Notes: generated by a model not told the origin, from the sequence alone. Shown: positions 16,723-24,711, counted from the first letter of the stretch. The stretch is 29,455 bases of DNA from an uncultured Akkermansia sp. (GCA_904501955.1 CAJGCY010000014.1:1-29455), one strand, 5' to 3'. Numbers and translations are program-made.

Positions 16723-17517
16723 TCAGAGTTCTTCCACATCAGCCGCTCCGGACTGTGATATGGATTTTGCAAGCAGTTCCAAGGTCTTATTGAAGTTTTC
16801 CGGGTTGCTGACGTAGTCTGCCACAGCTTTTTGAATAGCCTTCGTATTGGTGGAGGATGTGGTGTCGGTGGTCGGTACTTCAATGGCTTCGTAAGTGCAC
16901 TTGTCCAAGCATGACAAGGCATAGTGGCACGGCAACTCCGGCGCGAAAAGGCTCAGGCGAATGCGCTCTTGCTGTAAAATCGGGATGAGGTCGTTTACCG
17001 TGGCGCCATCCTCATGTTCGCCCATTTTCTCGTGGTACGTAGCATCCGTCAATACAATGATGCAGCGTGCAGCTTCGCTGGTGTAGCGCCATTTCTTGGC
17101 ATCCATGGGTTCGCCCTTTTCCGTTTTGCCTCTGTTGACGACATGATACAGCGCATCAAACAAAGATTCCGGTTCTTCACCACCGCCTTGTGCGTGTAAG
17201 GCATCCAGTTGTGCGTGCAAAAGTGAGACATCATCCGTGAAATCATTGATGATAAGCCATTCTTTGTTGAATCGCGGTTCGTACGTGATATCACGATAGC
17301 CACAAATGCTGGCTCGCCAGTTCTCAATACGGATACCTCCGTTCGATTCAGGCGAGGTTAAGGTGGAGATGAACGTGCGGATGCCATTCTTCACTGCGTC
17401 AATGCAGGGTTGCATGGATCCGGTTACATCCAAAAGGAAACAGATATCAACGACTCCCTTTGGCTTGAATTCTTGTGTGGTCTTGTAGTCTTCCATGATC
17501 GGTGAGTTAGATAACAT
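16723..17517 (-). CDS. vWA domain protein (TerY-like), first gene of the operon
   Basis: A vWA protein of about 264 residues. The MIDAS motif is DVTGS (Asp30, Thr32 and Ser34 from the 17517 start) in FLLDVTGSMQPC, and the acidic loop is IIVLTDATYHE. An insertion between these holds FDALYHVVNRGKT. It is paralogous to the next gene, sharing the GSMQPC start and a C-terminal helix before the end. The frame remains open to 17679, but that extension contains the promoter at 17522-17550, so it is unlikely to be translated. Remaining choices are ATG 17517 or ATG 17496 (MEDYKTTQ). The promoter sits only 4 nt before 17517, so 17496 is equally possible. It is likely to act as a metal-dependent scaffold in the cytoplasm, with a partner role towards kinase and phosphatase. 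Confidence 0.82.
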   Translation of the reverse strand: MLSNSPIMEDYKTTQEFKPKGVVDICFLLDVTGSMQPCIDAVKNGIRTFISTLTSPESNGGIRIENWRASICGYRDITYEPRFNKEWLIINDFTDDVSLLHAQLDALHAQGGGEEPESLFDALYHVVNRGKTEKGEPMDAKKWRYTSEAARCIIVLTDATYHEKMGEHEDGATVNDLIPILQQERIRLSLFAPELPCHYALSCLDKCTYEAIEVPTTDTTSSTNTKAIQKAVADYVSNPENFNKTLELLAKSISQSGAADVEEL

Positions 17518-17521
17518 TCTT

Positions 17522-17550
17522 CTTCTACCTTTTTTGACTGCCTTTGTCAA
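17522..17550 (-). promoter_or_regulatory. Promoter of the vWA-kinase-phosphatase operon
   Basis: On the minus strand a perfect TTGACA (17545-17550) and TAGAAG (17522-17527) are separated by 17 bp. The -10 box is imperfect at its last base. Transcription would begin close to the ATG at 17517 or upstream of the ATG at 17496, and rules out the far-upstream start at 17679. Confidence 0.6.
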
Positions 17551-17748
17551 GAGAATAAAGGGTGTAACCGTAAAAAAAGCTATACACGAATTGATGATGC
17601 GTAGCGAAAATAATATAGTTCCGATAAGGCGTCCCTGTTCGATAAATGAGTGATTTTGTACTCGTAATCTCAGCTTCAAATTATCATTTAACGGAGTAAA
17701 TGCGGATTGGCAGACTTAGCACAAGCCTCGCTGTCGTTTTTTTGGGAA

Positions 17749-17777
17749 TTGACATTATGGCGGAAATATAGTAATGT
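17749..17777 (+). promoter_or_regulatory. Sigma-70 promoter, apparently leaderless
   Basis: TTGACA (17749-17754), a 17-bp spacer and TAATGT (17772-17777). The ATG at 17787 follows after nine bases (ATCGTCGTT), so the transcript 5' end should lie within about three bases of the start codon. Confidence 0.75.
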
Positions 17778-17786
17778 ATCGTCGTT

Positions 17787-18971
17787 ATGGCAGGACTTAT
17801 CATAGCGCCCAAGGCGCGCATTTTTCACGGGCATGATTGGGTGTACGGCACGGAGGTGCGAACGGTATTCGGGAATCCCGCTCCCGGAGATGTGGTAGCG
17901 CTTAAAGATCAGCGTGACCATTATCTTGGTTCCGCTATGTATAATCCTCATTCTCAGATTGTGGCGCGTCGTTTCTCTCGTCGCAAGCAGGATTTGGACC
18001 GCGACTTCTTTGCCCGCCGCATATCGCAGGCCATCACGCTGCGCGACCGTTGGTTGCCCGGTGAGGAGCTGATGCGCTTGGTGTGGAGTGAGAGTGATGG
18101 CCTGCCGGGATTAATCATTGACCGCTACCGCGATGTGCTGGTGGTGCAGACCCTCACGCTGGCTATGTACCAGCGCCTGGGGCTGATTCGTGACATTTTG
18201 GGTGATTTGCTGGAGCCCTCCGCCATCATCGTGCGCAATGATTCCCCGATGCTCCTTGCGGAGGGTATAGAGCCCTCCACCTACGTGGCTGCCGGCACCA
18301 TGCCGGAGCCCTTTGTTGCCACCGGGCGAGGCCTGAAGTTCATGGTGGACCTCGCTACGGGGCAGAAAACCGGTCTGTACCTTGACCAAATGCAGAATTA
18401 CCAAGAGGTTGCGCGTTTTGCTCGTGGCCGCCGTGTGTTGGATTGCTTCAGCAACCAAGGTGGCTTTGCCTTGGCCTGCGCAAAGGCCGGTGCTGCCAGC
18501 GTGACTGCGGTGGATATCTCGGAGGAGGCTGCTGCAGCCGTGCGCCGCAATGCGGAGCTGAACGGTGTGCAGGTGGAGGCCGTGGCGGAGAACGCCTTTG
18601 ACTTCCTGAAGCGTGAGAGTGATGCCGTGCGTAACGGCGCAGATCCGAAGTGGGACCTCATCATTCTGGACCCGCCCAGCTTCACCCGCAATAAGAAGAG
18701 CCTGAGCGGTGCCATGCGTGGCTACAAGGAGATTCACCTGCGTGCCATGCAAATGCTGCCTGTGGGTGGTGTTCTGTCCACCTTCTGCTGTTCGCACCAC
18801 GCCAGCACCGCCATGTTCCGCGAGGTGATTGCAGAGGCTGCGGTGGATGGTCACTGCACCCTACGCTTGGTGGCGAACCATGGGCAGAGCCCGGATCACC
18901 CCGTGTTGCTCAATATTCCGGAGACAGAGTACCTCAAAGGCTTTACCTTTGAGATGGTGCCCGGTCGTTAA
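17787..18971 (+). CDS. Class I SAM-dependent rRNA methyltransferase (RlmI family)
   Basis: A 394-residue protein with the RlmI layout: an N-terminal PUA domain (about 1-75, HDWVYGTEVRT and GDVVALKD), a central region with GLPGLIIDRY, then the Rossmann methyltransferase domain (about 185-390). Seen there are VDLATGQKTGLYLDQ, the SAM-binding VLDCFSNQGGFALA, VTAVDIS at the end of strand 2, IILDPPSF (motif IV) and FCCSHHAS (motif VI with the catalytic-type Cys). RlmI methylates a cytosine (C5) of 23S rRNA; a related RNA target is expected but not certain. It is transcribed away from the vWA operon, sharing the 270-bp gap. A deacetylase gene follows after 18 bp. The start at 17787 fits the promoter. 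Confidence 0.9.
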   Translation: MAGLIIAPKARIFHGHDWVYGTEVRTVFGNPAPGDVVALKDQRDHYLGSAMYNPHSQIVARRFSRRKQDLDRDFFARRISQAITLRDRWLPGEELMRLVWSESDGLPGLIIDRYRDVLVVQTLTLAMYQRLGLIRDILGDLLEPSAIIVRNDSPMLLAEGIEPSTYVAAGTMPEPFVATGRGLKFMVDLATGQKTGLYLDQMQNYQEVARFARGRRVLDCFSNQGGFALACAKAGAASVTAVDISEEAAAAVRRNAELNGVQVEAVAENAFDFLKRESDAVRNGADPKWDLIILDPPSFTRNKKSLSGAMRGYKEIHLRAMQMLPVGGVLSTFCCSHHASTAMFREVIAEAAVDGHCTLRLVANHGQSPDHPVLLNIPETEYLKGFTFEMVPGR

Positions 18972-18989
18972 TAAGAGGATGCCGTTGAT

Positions 18990-20372
18990 ATGAGATTCCT
19001 GTATGCCATAACGTTTTGGCTGCCCGGCTTTGCAACTTGCGCCGGTGCAGTATATGCCGCGCCTGCAGCAGTGGTAATGCCAGTGTTCGAGGATGATGAG
19101 GATGCCGAGGTGGTGGAAGAAGTGGATGAACCTACCGAGCTTACGCCTGCAACACCGGTGGAAACCGTAGTCCCTGCCACTCCTGCCGGTGATGCTACAG
19201 TGCAGCCTCGCCCCATGCAGCCCGAGGAGGTCGCAACACTTAACCCGGAGAAACCAGCCCCCCAGCCTACGCAGATGGAAGCCCCTGAGGGGATGGCCTT
19301 GGTGGAAACCTACCTCAAGCCCATTTACGCGGACCTCAGCAAGCGTACCCCCACGGGTGATTGGGTAACCTCACACTTCAAGCAGCCGCTTGTCCCGCGC
19401 GAGAAAACCCAGGTGGCCGTGCTGGGGTATCATGACTTTACCAATACGAAATCCATCACCGAGATGCGTATGCGCACGGCAGAGTTCTGCCGCCAGATGC
19501 AGTTCCTCAAAGATTCCGACATTTGCGTGATTTCCATGCAGGACTTTTTGGAGTGGCGATTCGGTACTCGCTGTTTGCCGGAGCGTTGCGTGCTCATTAC
19601 CATTGATGATGGCTGGAAGAGCGTGTACACGGATGCGTACCCCATTCTCAAGGCATACGGTTATCCTTTCACTCTGTTCCTGTATGTTCGCTACATCGAT
19701 GTGAAGGGCTCATCCATGACGATGGAGCAAATCCGCGAGATGATGGCATTCGGCGCTACCATCGGCAGCCATTCCTGGAATCACCTTTACCCCAGCAAGT
19801 GGAAGCGTTATGGCCAGAGCTCCGACCAGTACGCCGCCCAGCTGCAAAAGGAGTTTTTGGATTCGCAGGTGAAGTTGTGTGAGCTCTTCTTCAACTGCTC
19901 CACCTACTGTTACCCCGGCGGTTACAATACCCCGCCCATGCTTTCCACGCTGGAGAGTTCTCCTTACCGCGCCGCTTTCACGGTGATTGAGGGCAAGGTG
20001 AATCACACGGTTTCTCCGTATTTGGTGAATCGTTACATGGTGTTCGGTGTGGATTCCCGCATCTTCCGTCGCGCGGTGAATTTCCGCGGCAAAGATGGGG
20101 TGGATACCACCATTGCTGCTATCAATGCTGCGGAAACCCCGGCACGTGCCTTTTTCCCGCAGGCTTTCGTGGGCGCTCCTGCAGCGCTGACTCAGCAGGA
20201 ACAAACCTCCGCCCAAAAGCTCGCCGCTGCCAAAGCTGCTGCTGAGGCCGAGGCTGCAGCCAAAGCTGCGGAGGCTGCAGCAGCTGCTGCTCAGGAAGCA
20301 GCCACTCCCACAGATACACCCGTGGAGCCCGCGCCGGTGGAAGAGGAAGATGATGAGTTGTTCCTCTATTGA
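18990..20372 (+). CDS. Secreted NodB-type polysaccharide deacetylase
   Basis: A 460-residue exported protein with a signal peptide ending near residue 23 (VYAAPA). A Pro/Glu-rich linker (about 30-100) precedes a NodB homology domain (about 140-345): VLGYHDF (144-150), the metal/catalytic LITIDDGW (202-209; TFDDG equivalent), and HSWNH (261-265; the two His of the metal triad). YCYPGGYN is the later NodB Arg/Pro-type motif. The C-terminal 75 residues are an Ala/Glu-rich helix followed by an acidic end. NodB enzymes remove N- or O-acetyl groups from peptidoglycan, chitin-like or exopolysaccharide chains. The substrate here is not identifiable. It is 18 bp after the rRNA methyltransferase, with AGAGGA as a possible ribosome-binding site, and ends before a strong terminator. 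Confidence 0.88.
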   Translation: MRFLYAITFWLPGFATCAGAVYAAPAAVVMPVFEDDEDAEVVEEVDEPTELTPATPVETVVPATPAGDATVQPRPMQPEEVATLNPEKPAPQPTQMEAPEGMALVETYLKPIYADLSKRTPTGDWVTSHFKQPLVPREKTQVAVLGYHDFTNTKSITEMRMRTAEFCRQMQFLKDSDICVISMQDFLEWRFGTRCLPERCVLITIDDGWKSVYTDAYPILKAYGYPFTLFLYVRYIDVKGSSMTMEQIREMMAFGATIGSHSWNHLYPSKWKRYGQSSDQYAAQLQKEFLDSQVKLCELFFNCSTYCYPGGYNTPPMLSTLESSPYRAAFTVIEGKVNHTVSPYLVNRYMVFGVDSRIFRRAVNFRGKDGVDTTIAAINAAETPARAFFPQAFVGAPAALTQQEQTSAQKLAAAKAAAEAEAAAKAAEAAAAAAQEAATPTDTPVEPAPVEEEDDELFLY

Positions 20373-20393
20373 TAACACTTACTTTTTATTGAC

Positions 20394-20441
20394 ACCGCAC
20401 CCCACCGAGGCCCGTGCCTCCGGTGGGGTGCGGTGTTTTTT
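20394..20441 (+). terminator. Rho-independent terminator after the deacetylase
   Basis: Arms 20394-20410 (CACCGCACCCACCGAGG) and 20417-20435 form a GC-rich stem with one or two bulges, followed by TTTTTT. It lies about 20 bp after the stop codon. Confidence 0.85.
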
Positions 20442-20488
20442 GAATGCCCCTGTTAAAGTTTATGGCTGATGCCACTATTTACGCAGAG

Positions 20489-20639
20489 CGATAAATCGGA
20501 ATTGGAGGGCAACAAAATCTATCGGAGCGTGGGACTTTAGTCCCACAAATACGTGCGGGGCTAATCCATAAGAGGGACTAAAGTCCCTCGCTCCGAGTGA
20601 ATGAATGTTACAAATCCCCCCTCAAATCCCGATTTATCG
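20489..20639. repeat. MITE-like element, copy B (inverted relative to copy A)
   Basis: A 151-bp element whose reverse complement closely matches 9466-9618, including both palindromes (GTGGGACTTTAGTCCCAC at 20529-20546 and GAGGGACTAAAGTCCCTC at 20572-20589) and the CGGAGCG/CGCTCCG arms. The terminal repeats share CGATAAATCGG outermost but are less perfect than in copy A. It lies between convergent genes, just after a terminator, as copy A does. Confidence 0.85.
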
Positions 20640-20705
20640 AGCAATTTGATATCAACCAAAACTTATCAGAGCGGGTTGAACCATTGTGCAATGGTGCGTC
20701 GGGTG
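20640..20705. other. Short gap with a palindrome after exbD
   Basis: The only notable sequence is ACCATTG-TG-CAATGGT (20680-20695), a 7-bp palindrome just downstream of exbD. It lacks a U tract on the minus strand and is at best a weak terminator. Confidence 0.3.
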
Positions 20706-21122
20706 TTAGGGCTGCGGGTTAATGCGTACGGGGACTTCCTCGAGGTGAAGTCCTGCTGCGCTCAGGGTGTCCAACACCTGAATAAAACGGCCGAGCTCGG
20801 CTCCCTGCGCGGCGGAAACCTGCACGGAGGCGTCGGGGTTATCTTTCAGCAGTTGTTGTACGGCGTTCGGGATTTCCTCCGCCGTCAGCACCTTGCCACC
20901 CAATGCCATTTCACCGTTTTCGCCGAGCTCCAGCAATACTTGATTGCGGTCACCGGTGGTGCCGGCCAGGTTGCGTGTCTCGGGGAGGTCCAGATGCAGC
21001 ACATTGACTTGACGCTTGAACTCAGTCTGCACAATGAAGAAAATGAGCAGAATAGTCAGGATATCCAGCATGGGCACAATGTTAATGCCCTGTAGAACCG
21101 GTTTTCGCGTGTAAATTTTCAT
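20706..21122 (-). CDS. exbD: ExbD/TolR-type energy-transduction protein
   Basis: A 138-residue membrane protein. A short cytoplasmic N-terminus precedes one transmembrane helix (about 17-33: VPMLDILTILLIFFIVQ), including the Asp (LDI) that carries protons in ExbD and TolR. The periplasmic domain follows (about 40-138), with LDLPETRN and SVQVSAAQGAELGRFIQVLDTL. It works with the ExbB/TolQ-type protein encoded 12 bp upstream to harness the proton gradient for the TonB/TolA-like partner. Length is typical. The cluster order tonB/tolA-like, exbB, exbD does not by itself settle whether the system is Ton or Tol. Confidence 0.9.
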   Translation of the reverse strand: MKIYTRKPVLQGINIVPMLDILTILLIFFIVQTEFKRQVNVLHLDLPETRNLAGTTGDRNQVLLELGENGEMALGGKVLTAEEIPNAVQQLLKDNPDASVQVSAAQGAELGRFIQVLDTLSAAGLHLEEVPVRINPQP

Positions 21123-21133
21123 GCCTGCGGTGC

Positions 21134-21739
21134 TTATAGTTTGTGGCGGTTTGCCAGTAGGTAGGTAAAGTCTTCATTCATGCGTGAGGCTTGGCGCTCC
21201 AGTGCTCGCTCGAACCAAGTCTGCGCAATAATGCCCGGCACCGCAATGGCTAAGCCGAAAATGGTGGTGTAGAGTGCTTTCGAGATGCCCAAGGCAATGC
21301 CTTCCTGCGCTCCCGGTGTGCCGAACACGCCGAAAATGTCCACCAAGCCCCATGCTGTGCCCAAAATGCCGAGCATGGGGGCAATGTTGGTAATGACGGC
21401 AATGGTGCTCATCCCCGCGCGCGATTCCTCCACACAGCGACGCAGCCTGCTTTCCATGACGGCGGTGAGGTCCGCGTGGTCTTTGTGCTGCAGCAAGTAC
21501 GCGAGCTCCGAGAGCAGGGGGCTGCCGCTTTTGTTTTGTTGTTGGGTGAGGTAAAGTTTTGCCGCCTCGCGTTCCGCAGCGTTTTCACTGAGCAGTTGGC
21601 GGCTCAGTTGGTGGATGCTGCCGCTGCAACGGCACTTGAGGTGGTAAAAAATAGCACTGATGAGGATGACGGAGCAGGCCAGCAGGGGGTAGCCGAAGGG
21701 GTGGCATGCGTCCATGAATTGTTGTAATGTTTGGATCAT
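21134..21739 (-). CDS. exbB: ExbB/TolQ/MotA-type proton channel protein
   Basis: A 201-residue inner-membrane protein with three transmembrane helices: about 15-33 (YPLLACSVILISAIFYHL), about 115-137 (VITNIAPMLGILGTAWGLVD, the MotA/TolQ/ExbB signature) and about 152-172 (LYTTIFGLAIAVPGIIAQTW). A cytoplasmic loop lies between helices 1 and 2. The open frame extends to 21892, but that part overlaps the preceding gene and has no family resemblance; ATG 21739 (MIQTLQQFMDAC) is the sound start, 16 bp after the upstream stop codon. It forms the proton channel with ExbD. Confidence 0.9.
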   Translation of the reverse strand: MIQTLQQFMDACHPFGYPLLACSVILISAIFYHLKCRCSGSIHQLSRQLLSENAAEREAAKLYLTQQQNKSGSPLLSELAYLLQHKDHADLTAVMESRLRRCVEESRAGMSTIAVITNIAPMLGILGTAWGLVDIFGVFGTPGAQEGIALGISKALYTTIFGLAIAVPGIIAQTWFERALERQASRMNEDFTYLLANRHKL

Positions 21740-21755
21740 AAGCTTATGTGTGTTG

Positions 21756-22943
21756 TCAATCGAAGTTAAAGGTGATGATGAGCTCCATTTGCTCACCCAG
21801 CAGGGTTTTCTGAACTTCCTTGGGCATGGGTGGTATTTGAGCCTTGCGTATGGCAGCGAAGGTGAAAGATTGCTGGATGACTCCTGCCCCACGCCGTGTT
21901 ACCAGATTCATGTTGACTACTTGCCCTCGTTTGTTGATGCGAATGGCCAGAATAATGGTGCCGGGGATAATGTCGCCACGGTGTGTGTCGCACGCGGCGT
22001 ACCATTGGCGCGCAATCAGGCGGTATACTAGCTCTTCATAGCGCCCGCGCGGAGTTGCCTCCACATTTAACGACGGGCGGCTGCCCAATATGAATTGCCC
22101 GGTGCTACGGCTGCGTTTTTCCGCTGTTCGCAGGCCGGGGGGCTGCATGTGGTCCGCTTGGGTGGGGTCATACACCGGGCCTCGCTTACGGCGGGGTTGT
22201 ACCGGTAAGGGGGCTTTGCCCTCGGCCTGCGGTATGCCTGCGTTCGGTGAGGCAGGTGCTTCTTCCGTAGGCGTTTTGTCTGAATCATCAGGGTGTTGCA
22301 GCCGCAGGTCGCCCTCTTGCTGCTGCGGGATGGGTGCTACCGAGTCCGTCGCTTCTCGGGTGCCTTGTGTGGTGGTGTCGGCATCCGCCGGTTCTTCTGT
22401 AGGGGTGCCTGTCACTTGCCCCGGAGCAGGGGGCTCAGGGGGTGTGACGGTTTGGTCATCGAGGGTGTTTTCGCCACCGGTAGTACTCGGGGCATCTTTT
22501 TTGCCGTAGTGCTCCACATCACCATCTTGACGCGCTTGCTCCAGAGTGTTTATTTCTTCCTTTTCTTCGCCATCCATGGTAGGCACGGGGGCATCGCTGT
22601 TGTGCTCAGGGGGGAGCATGCCCTCTGCCCGGGCGTCACGTTGTCCCTCAAAATCCGCTTTTGCGGGGCGCTGCTGCGGGCGGTCTGCATCGGTTTTGGC
22701 AAAGGGACGGGGTGTTTGCTCCGGCTCTGGGGCTGCGGGGGGAGTTTCGCTTTTTTTGCCGCGCTTGATTTTTATCATGGTGCTACCGGAGGGCTGTAGT
22801 TTGCGCTCCGGTCTCGGTGTAGTATGCTGCGGCAGGCACACCCACAGCGCAATCAACGCCGTGTGCAGTACCAAGGACCACGCCACGCTGCTCACCAGCG
22901 CCCGTGTGTGCTTGGTCCTCTCATGCTGTTCACCTGACTGCAT
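21756..22943 (-). CDS. TonB/TolA-like energy-transducing protein
   Basis: A 395-residue protein. A cytoplasmic N-terminus leads to one transmembrane helix (about 15-36: LVSSVAWSLVLHTALIALWVCL). A long low-complexity periplasmic span (about 40-295), rich in Pro, Glu, Gln and Thr, ends at a TonB/TolA-type C-terminal domain (about 300-395) with YEELVYRLIARQWYAAC, IILAIRINKRGQVVN and ITFNFD. It transmits energy from ExbB-ExbD to outer-membrane receptors or to the Tol complex. The span lacks the usual Pro-Glu/Pro-Lys rod and has no helical TolA domain, so I cannot decide between TonB and TolA. It is the first gene of the cluster, with a promoter at 22952-22980. Confidence 0.82.
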   Translation of the reverse strand: MQSGEQHERTKHTRALVSSVAWSLVLHTALIALWVCLPQHTTPRPERKLQPSGSTMIKIKRGKKSETPPAAPEPEQTPRPFAKTDADRPQQRPAKADFEGQRDARAEGMLPPEHNSDAPVPTMDGEEKEEINTLEQARQDGDVEHYGKKDAPSTTGGENTLDDQTVTPPEPPAPGQVTGTPTEEPADADTTTQGTREATDSVAPIPQQQEGDLRLQHPDDSDKTPTEEAPASPNAGIPQAEGKAPLPVQPRRKRGPVYDPTQADHMQPPGLRTAEKRSRSTGQFILGSRPSLNVEATPRGRYEELVYRLIARQWYAACDTHRGDIIPGTIILAIRINKRGQVVNMNLVTRRGAGVIQQSFTFAAIRKAQIPPMPKEVQKTLLGEQMELIITFNFD

Positions 22944-22951
22944 TCATCCCT

Positions 22952-22980
22952 ATTCAACACCATGGGGCAGGGCTTGGCAA
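22952..22980 (-). promoter_or_regulatory. Promoter of the tonB/tolA-exbB-exbD operon
   Basis: On the minus strand TTGCCA (22975-22980) and TTGAAT (22952-22957) have 17 bp spacing. The ATG at 22943 follows after eight bases, so the transcript could be leaderless. Confidence 0.55.
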
Positions 22981-23026
22981 GCTTTTATCGCGTGTGCGCT
23001 GCTCTTATTTGTCGTGCCTATGCGCC

Positions 23027-23710
23027 TCAGCGTATGATTTTATCCGGCGGCAGGCTGCGGAGGAACGCTCGCTTTTTTCGGCTGTAGTGGGTAATGAACA
23101 CGCTGGCGATGCCTATCAGCAGTAAGAACGCGCTCAAGCCGTAGGTGGCGTAGTTCCCCTTGCTGTTGGTGAACAGCGCGGATTCCTCGGGATTTGCCGG
23201 GTTCACATAGCAGACCCCGTACTGCTCCTCGGCGTAGCTTTCGCCATCTTCTTCCATGAGCTCCAGCACATCCTCATTCGTATAGATGCCCATCTCGGTA
23301 TTCTCATACATATCACCCCCGACCCAGTACTGATAGCTACCCGTGATTTTGAGCTCTTTTGATATGGGGATAAAGAGGAAGTCTCGCGTTTCTTCTTCTA
23401 TTTTGGTAAGGTGGATGAGCGCTGACGTTGCTTCCCATCCCTTGATTTGCCTGTCCTTGTTCCACGCGAACCAGCTCAGCCCCACACAGATAAGCACCAA
23501 GATGGGTAGCGATACCCAGGTGATGATGTGGTCGCACTTGCTGAACCAGGTGGGTGTTTTCAGTATGCGCATTTCTGTGTAGCTCAGTTTGTACACCTCA
23601 TCCACGCAGGCATCGTTATGTTGTGCCTGCTGTGTTTGCGCTTCTTCTTTCGAGGTGTAGGTGCCGATGGTGGTGCCGTCCGCGCCGGTGACTCTGTACA
23701 GTGTTTTCAT
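23027..23710 (-). CDS. DUF3592-like membrane protein
   Basis: A protein of about 227 residues. The N-terminal 45 residues contain YRVTGADGTTIGTYTSKEEAQ, similar to short regulatory or SPOR-like stretches. Two transmembrane helices (about 66-84, WVSLPILVLICVGLSWF, and about 192-210, YGLSAFLLLIGIASVFI) flank a loop of about 105 residues with GWEATSALI, YWVGGDMYE and VCYVNPANPEESAL. That pattern fits DUF3592, a family of unknown function. The frame could begin at 23728, which overlaps the upstream gene by 16 bp. ATG 23710 (MKTLYRV) lies 2 bp after that gene's stop codon, which favours translational coupling. It is the last gene of a three-gene operon. Confidence 0.75.
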   Translation of the reverse strand: MKTLYRVTGADGTTIGTYTSKEEAQTQQAQHNDACVDEVYKLSYTEMRILKTPTWFSKCDHIITWVSLPILVLICVGLSWFAWNKDRQIKGWEATSALIHLTKIEEETRDFLFIPISKELKITGSYQYWVGGDMYENTEMGIYTNEDVLELMEEDGESYAEEQYGVCYVNPANPEESALFTNSKGNYATYGLSAFLLLIGIASVFITHYSRKKRAFLRSLPPDKIIR

Positions 23711-23712
23711 GA

Positions 23713-24075
23713 TTATCTTGTATGCCAACGGTATATGATGCTGCCGTCAGTCGGGCTTACCAAATAATAGGCGGAACCTCCTACCATGTCTTTGCTCAGG
23801 CGCTTGCCGATGATGACTATCAGGTAATGAGCCTCCCGCAGCTCAGGTATATCAGGGTTATAGCGGCGTGCTTCCGCTGCCGTAACGTATTGGTAGCGGG
23901 TGCTTGTGTTTGCCGGGGTGAGCTTTGCTCCCTTGCGGTAGGTCGCGCGGTAATCCTGCGTGCAGCGCTCGATTGCCTTGGTGATGGCGGGGCCGGTGGG
24001 GCGGGGGGCTTCCGTGCCGGTGGCACTCAGGCAAAGGAGTGCAATAACGGCTGTGTTGTGCAAAAGTCTGTTCAT
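23713..24075 (-). CDS. Small secreted protein of unknown function
   Basis: A 120-residue exported protein with a signal peptide of about 22 residues (TAVIALLCLSATGTEA). The mature part has YRATYRKGAKLTPANTSTRYQYVTAAEARRYNP, divided here by eye from a beta strand pair HYLIVIIGKR and SAYYLVSPTDGSIIYRWHT at the end. I do not recognise a family. It overlaps the upstream gene by 4 bp (ATGA) and its stop codon lies 2 bp before the DUF3592-like gene, so the three are one translationally coupled operon. Absence of catalytic-looking residues suggests a binding or envelope role, but that is a guess. Confidence 0.7.
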   Translation of the reverse strand: MNRLLHNTAVIALLCLSATGTEAPRPTGPAITKAIERCTQDYRATYRKGAKLTPANTSTRYQYVTAAEARRYNPDIPELREAHYLIVIIGKRLSKDMVGGSAYYLVSPTDGSIIYRWHTR

Positions 24076-24563
24076 TGTTCGGATTCCGTGGTTTGGGGGG
24101 CTCTCAGCGGGGCTTCTTTGCCGGATAATGCTTGGCGGCGCTCCGCTTTGCTCATGGCTTTCAGCTCTTCTGTGGTGTGAACATTCAGCCCGGCAGCACG
24201 TAGTTGCTCATATAGCTTTGCATGGTAAATCTCGCGCCCGTTGCCGTGGCGTATCCAAGCTCCGTCATGTTTGACAGCGTGGTAGATGGTGAATACGCCG
24301 TGCGTGTTATTCACCTCTATCACGTATGTTTTGCCATCGATGCGCACCGCCAGCCATTGCGGGGCACCGAACACGGCGGTATCCGTTTTTTCACCATCCT
24401 TTTCCGGTGAAAAATCCGCGAACGCTGCGGAAAAATCCGCCTCCGCTGCTGCCGGGTGCTGCACGTAGCGCTTGCCTTCCGGCTTTACCACGCGGGCATA
24501 TTGCACCTCTGCTGCAGTCGCAAGCCCCGCCCCCAAAAGCATCATGAACAACACGCGTTTCAT
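24072..24563 (-). CDS. Small secreted protein of unknown function
   Basis: A 163-residue exported protein with a short signal peptide (about 18 residues, VLFMMLLGAGLATAA). The mature part starts with a Lys/Pro segment, continues with a beta-rich segment (WLAVRIDGKTYVIEV, GVFTIYHAV) and ends in a charged helix (EELKAMSKAERRQAL). No known family is recognised. Its start is supported by a promoter at 24573-24600. It leads the operon with 23713-24075 and 23027-23710. Confidence 0.7.
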   Translation of the reverse strand: MKRVLFMMLLGAGLATAAEVQYARVVKPEGKRYVQHPAAAEADFSAAFADFSPEKDGEKTDTAVFGAPQWLAVRIDGKTYVIEVNNTHGVFTIYHAVKHDGAWIRHGNGREIYHAKLYEQLRAAGLNVHTTEELKAMSKAERRQALSGKEAPLRAPQTTESEQ

Positions 24564-24572
24564 ATGTGCGGT

Positions 24573-24600
24573 ATTGTAACATAAAAAAAATCAATGTCTA
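24573..24600 (-). promoter_or_regulatory. Promoter of the three-gene secreted/DUF3592 operon
   Basis: On the minus strand TAGACA (24595-24600), a 16-bp spacer and TACAAT (24573-24578). The ATG at 24563 follows after nine bases. It is divergent from the pyrE promoter, with 82 bp between the two -10/-35 sets. Confidence 0.55.
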
Positions 24601-24682
24601 GCATTATGCTGAGTTTTGAGCTCGTTTTTGCGCTGTGTGGCGGGGAAATCTGCATGAATCCGCTCTATGCTGTGTTTTGGGG

Positions 24683-24711
24683 TTGCAATCCGCGCCGTTA
24701 AGCGTTAGAAT
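24683..24711 (+). promoter_or_regulatory. Promoter of pyrE, apparently leaderless
   Basis: TTGCAA (24683-24688), a 17-bp spacer and TAGAAT (24706-24711). The ATG at 24721 follows after nine bases (ATCGGTGTT), so no classical attenuator leader can exist upstream of pyrE. Confidence 0.7.

Noticed and set aside
17518..17679. Upstream extension of the first vWA gene to 17679
   Set aside because: It would place the TTGACA/TAGAAG promoter inside the coding region, and the extra residues look like translated AT-rich intergenic DNA.
18111..18854. A 247-codon minus-strand frame opposite the rRNA methyltransferase
   Set aside because: The plus strand encodes clear methyltransferase motifs; this is an antisense shadow.
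21740..21892. N-terminal extension of exbB
   Set aside because: It overlaps the end of the TonB/TolA-like gene and has no ExbB resemblance; ATG 21739 follows that gene's stop by 16 bp.
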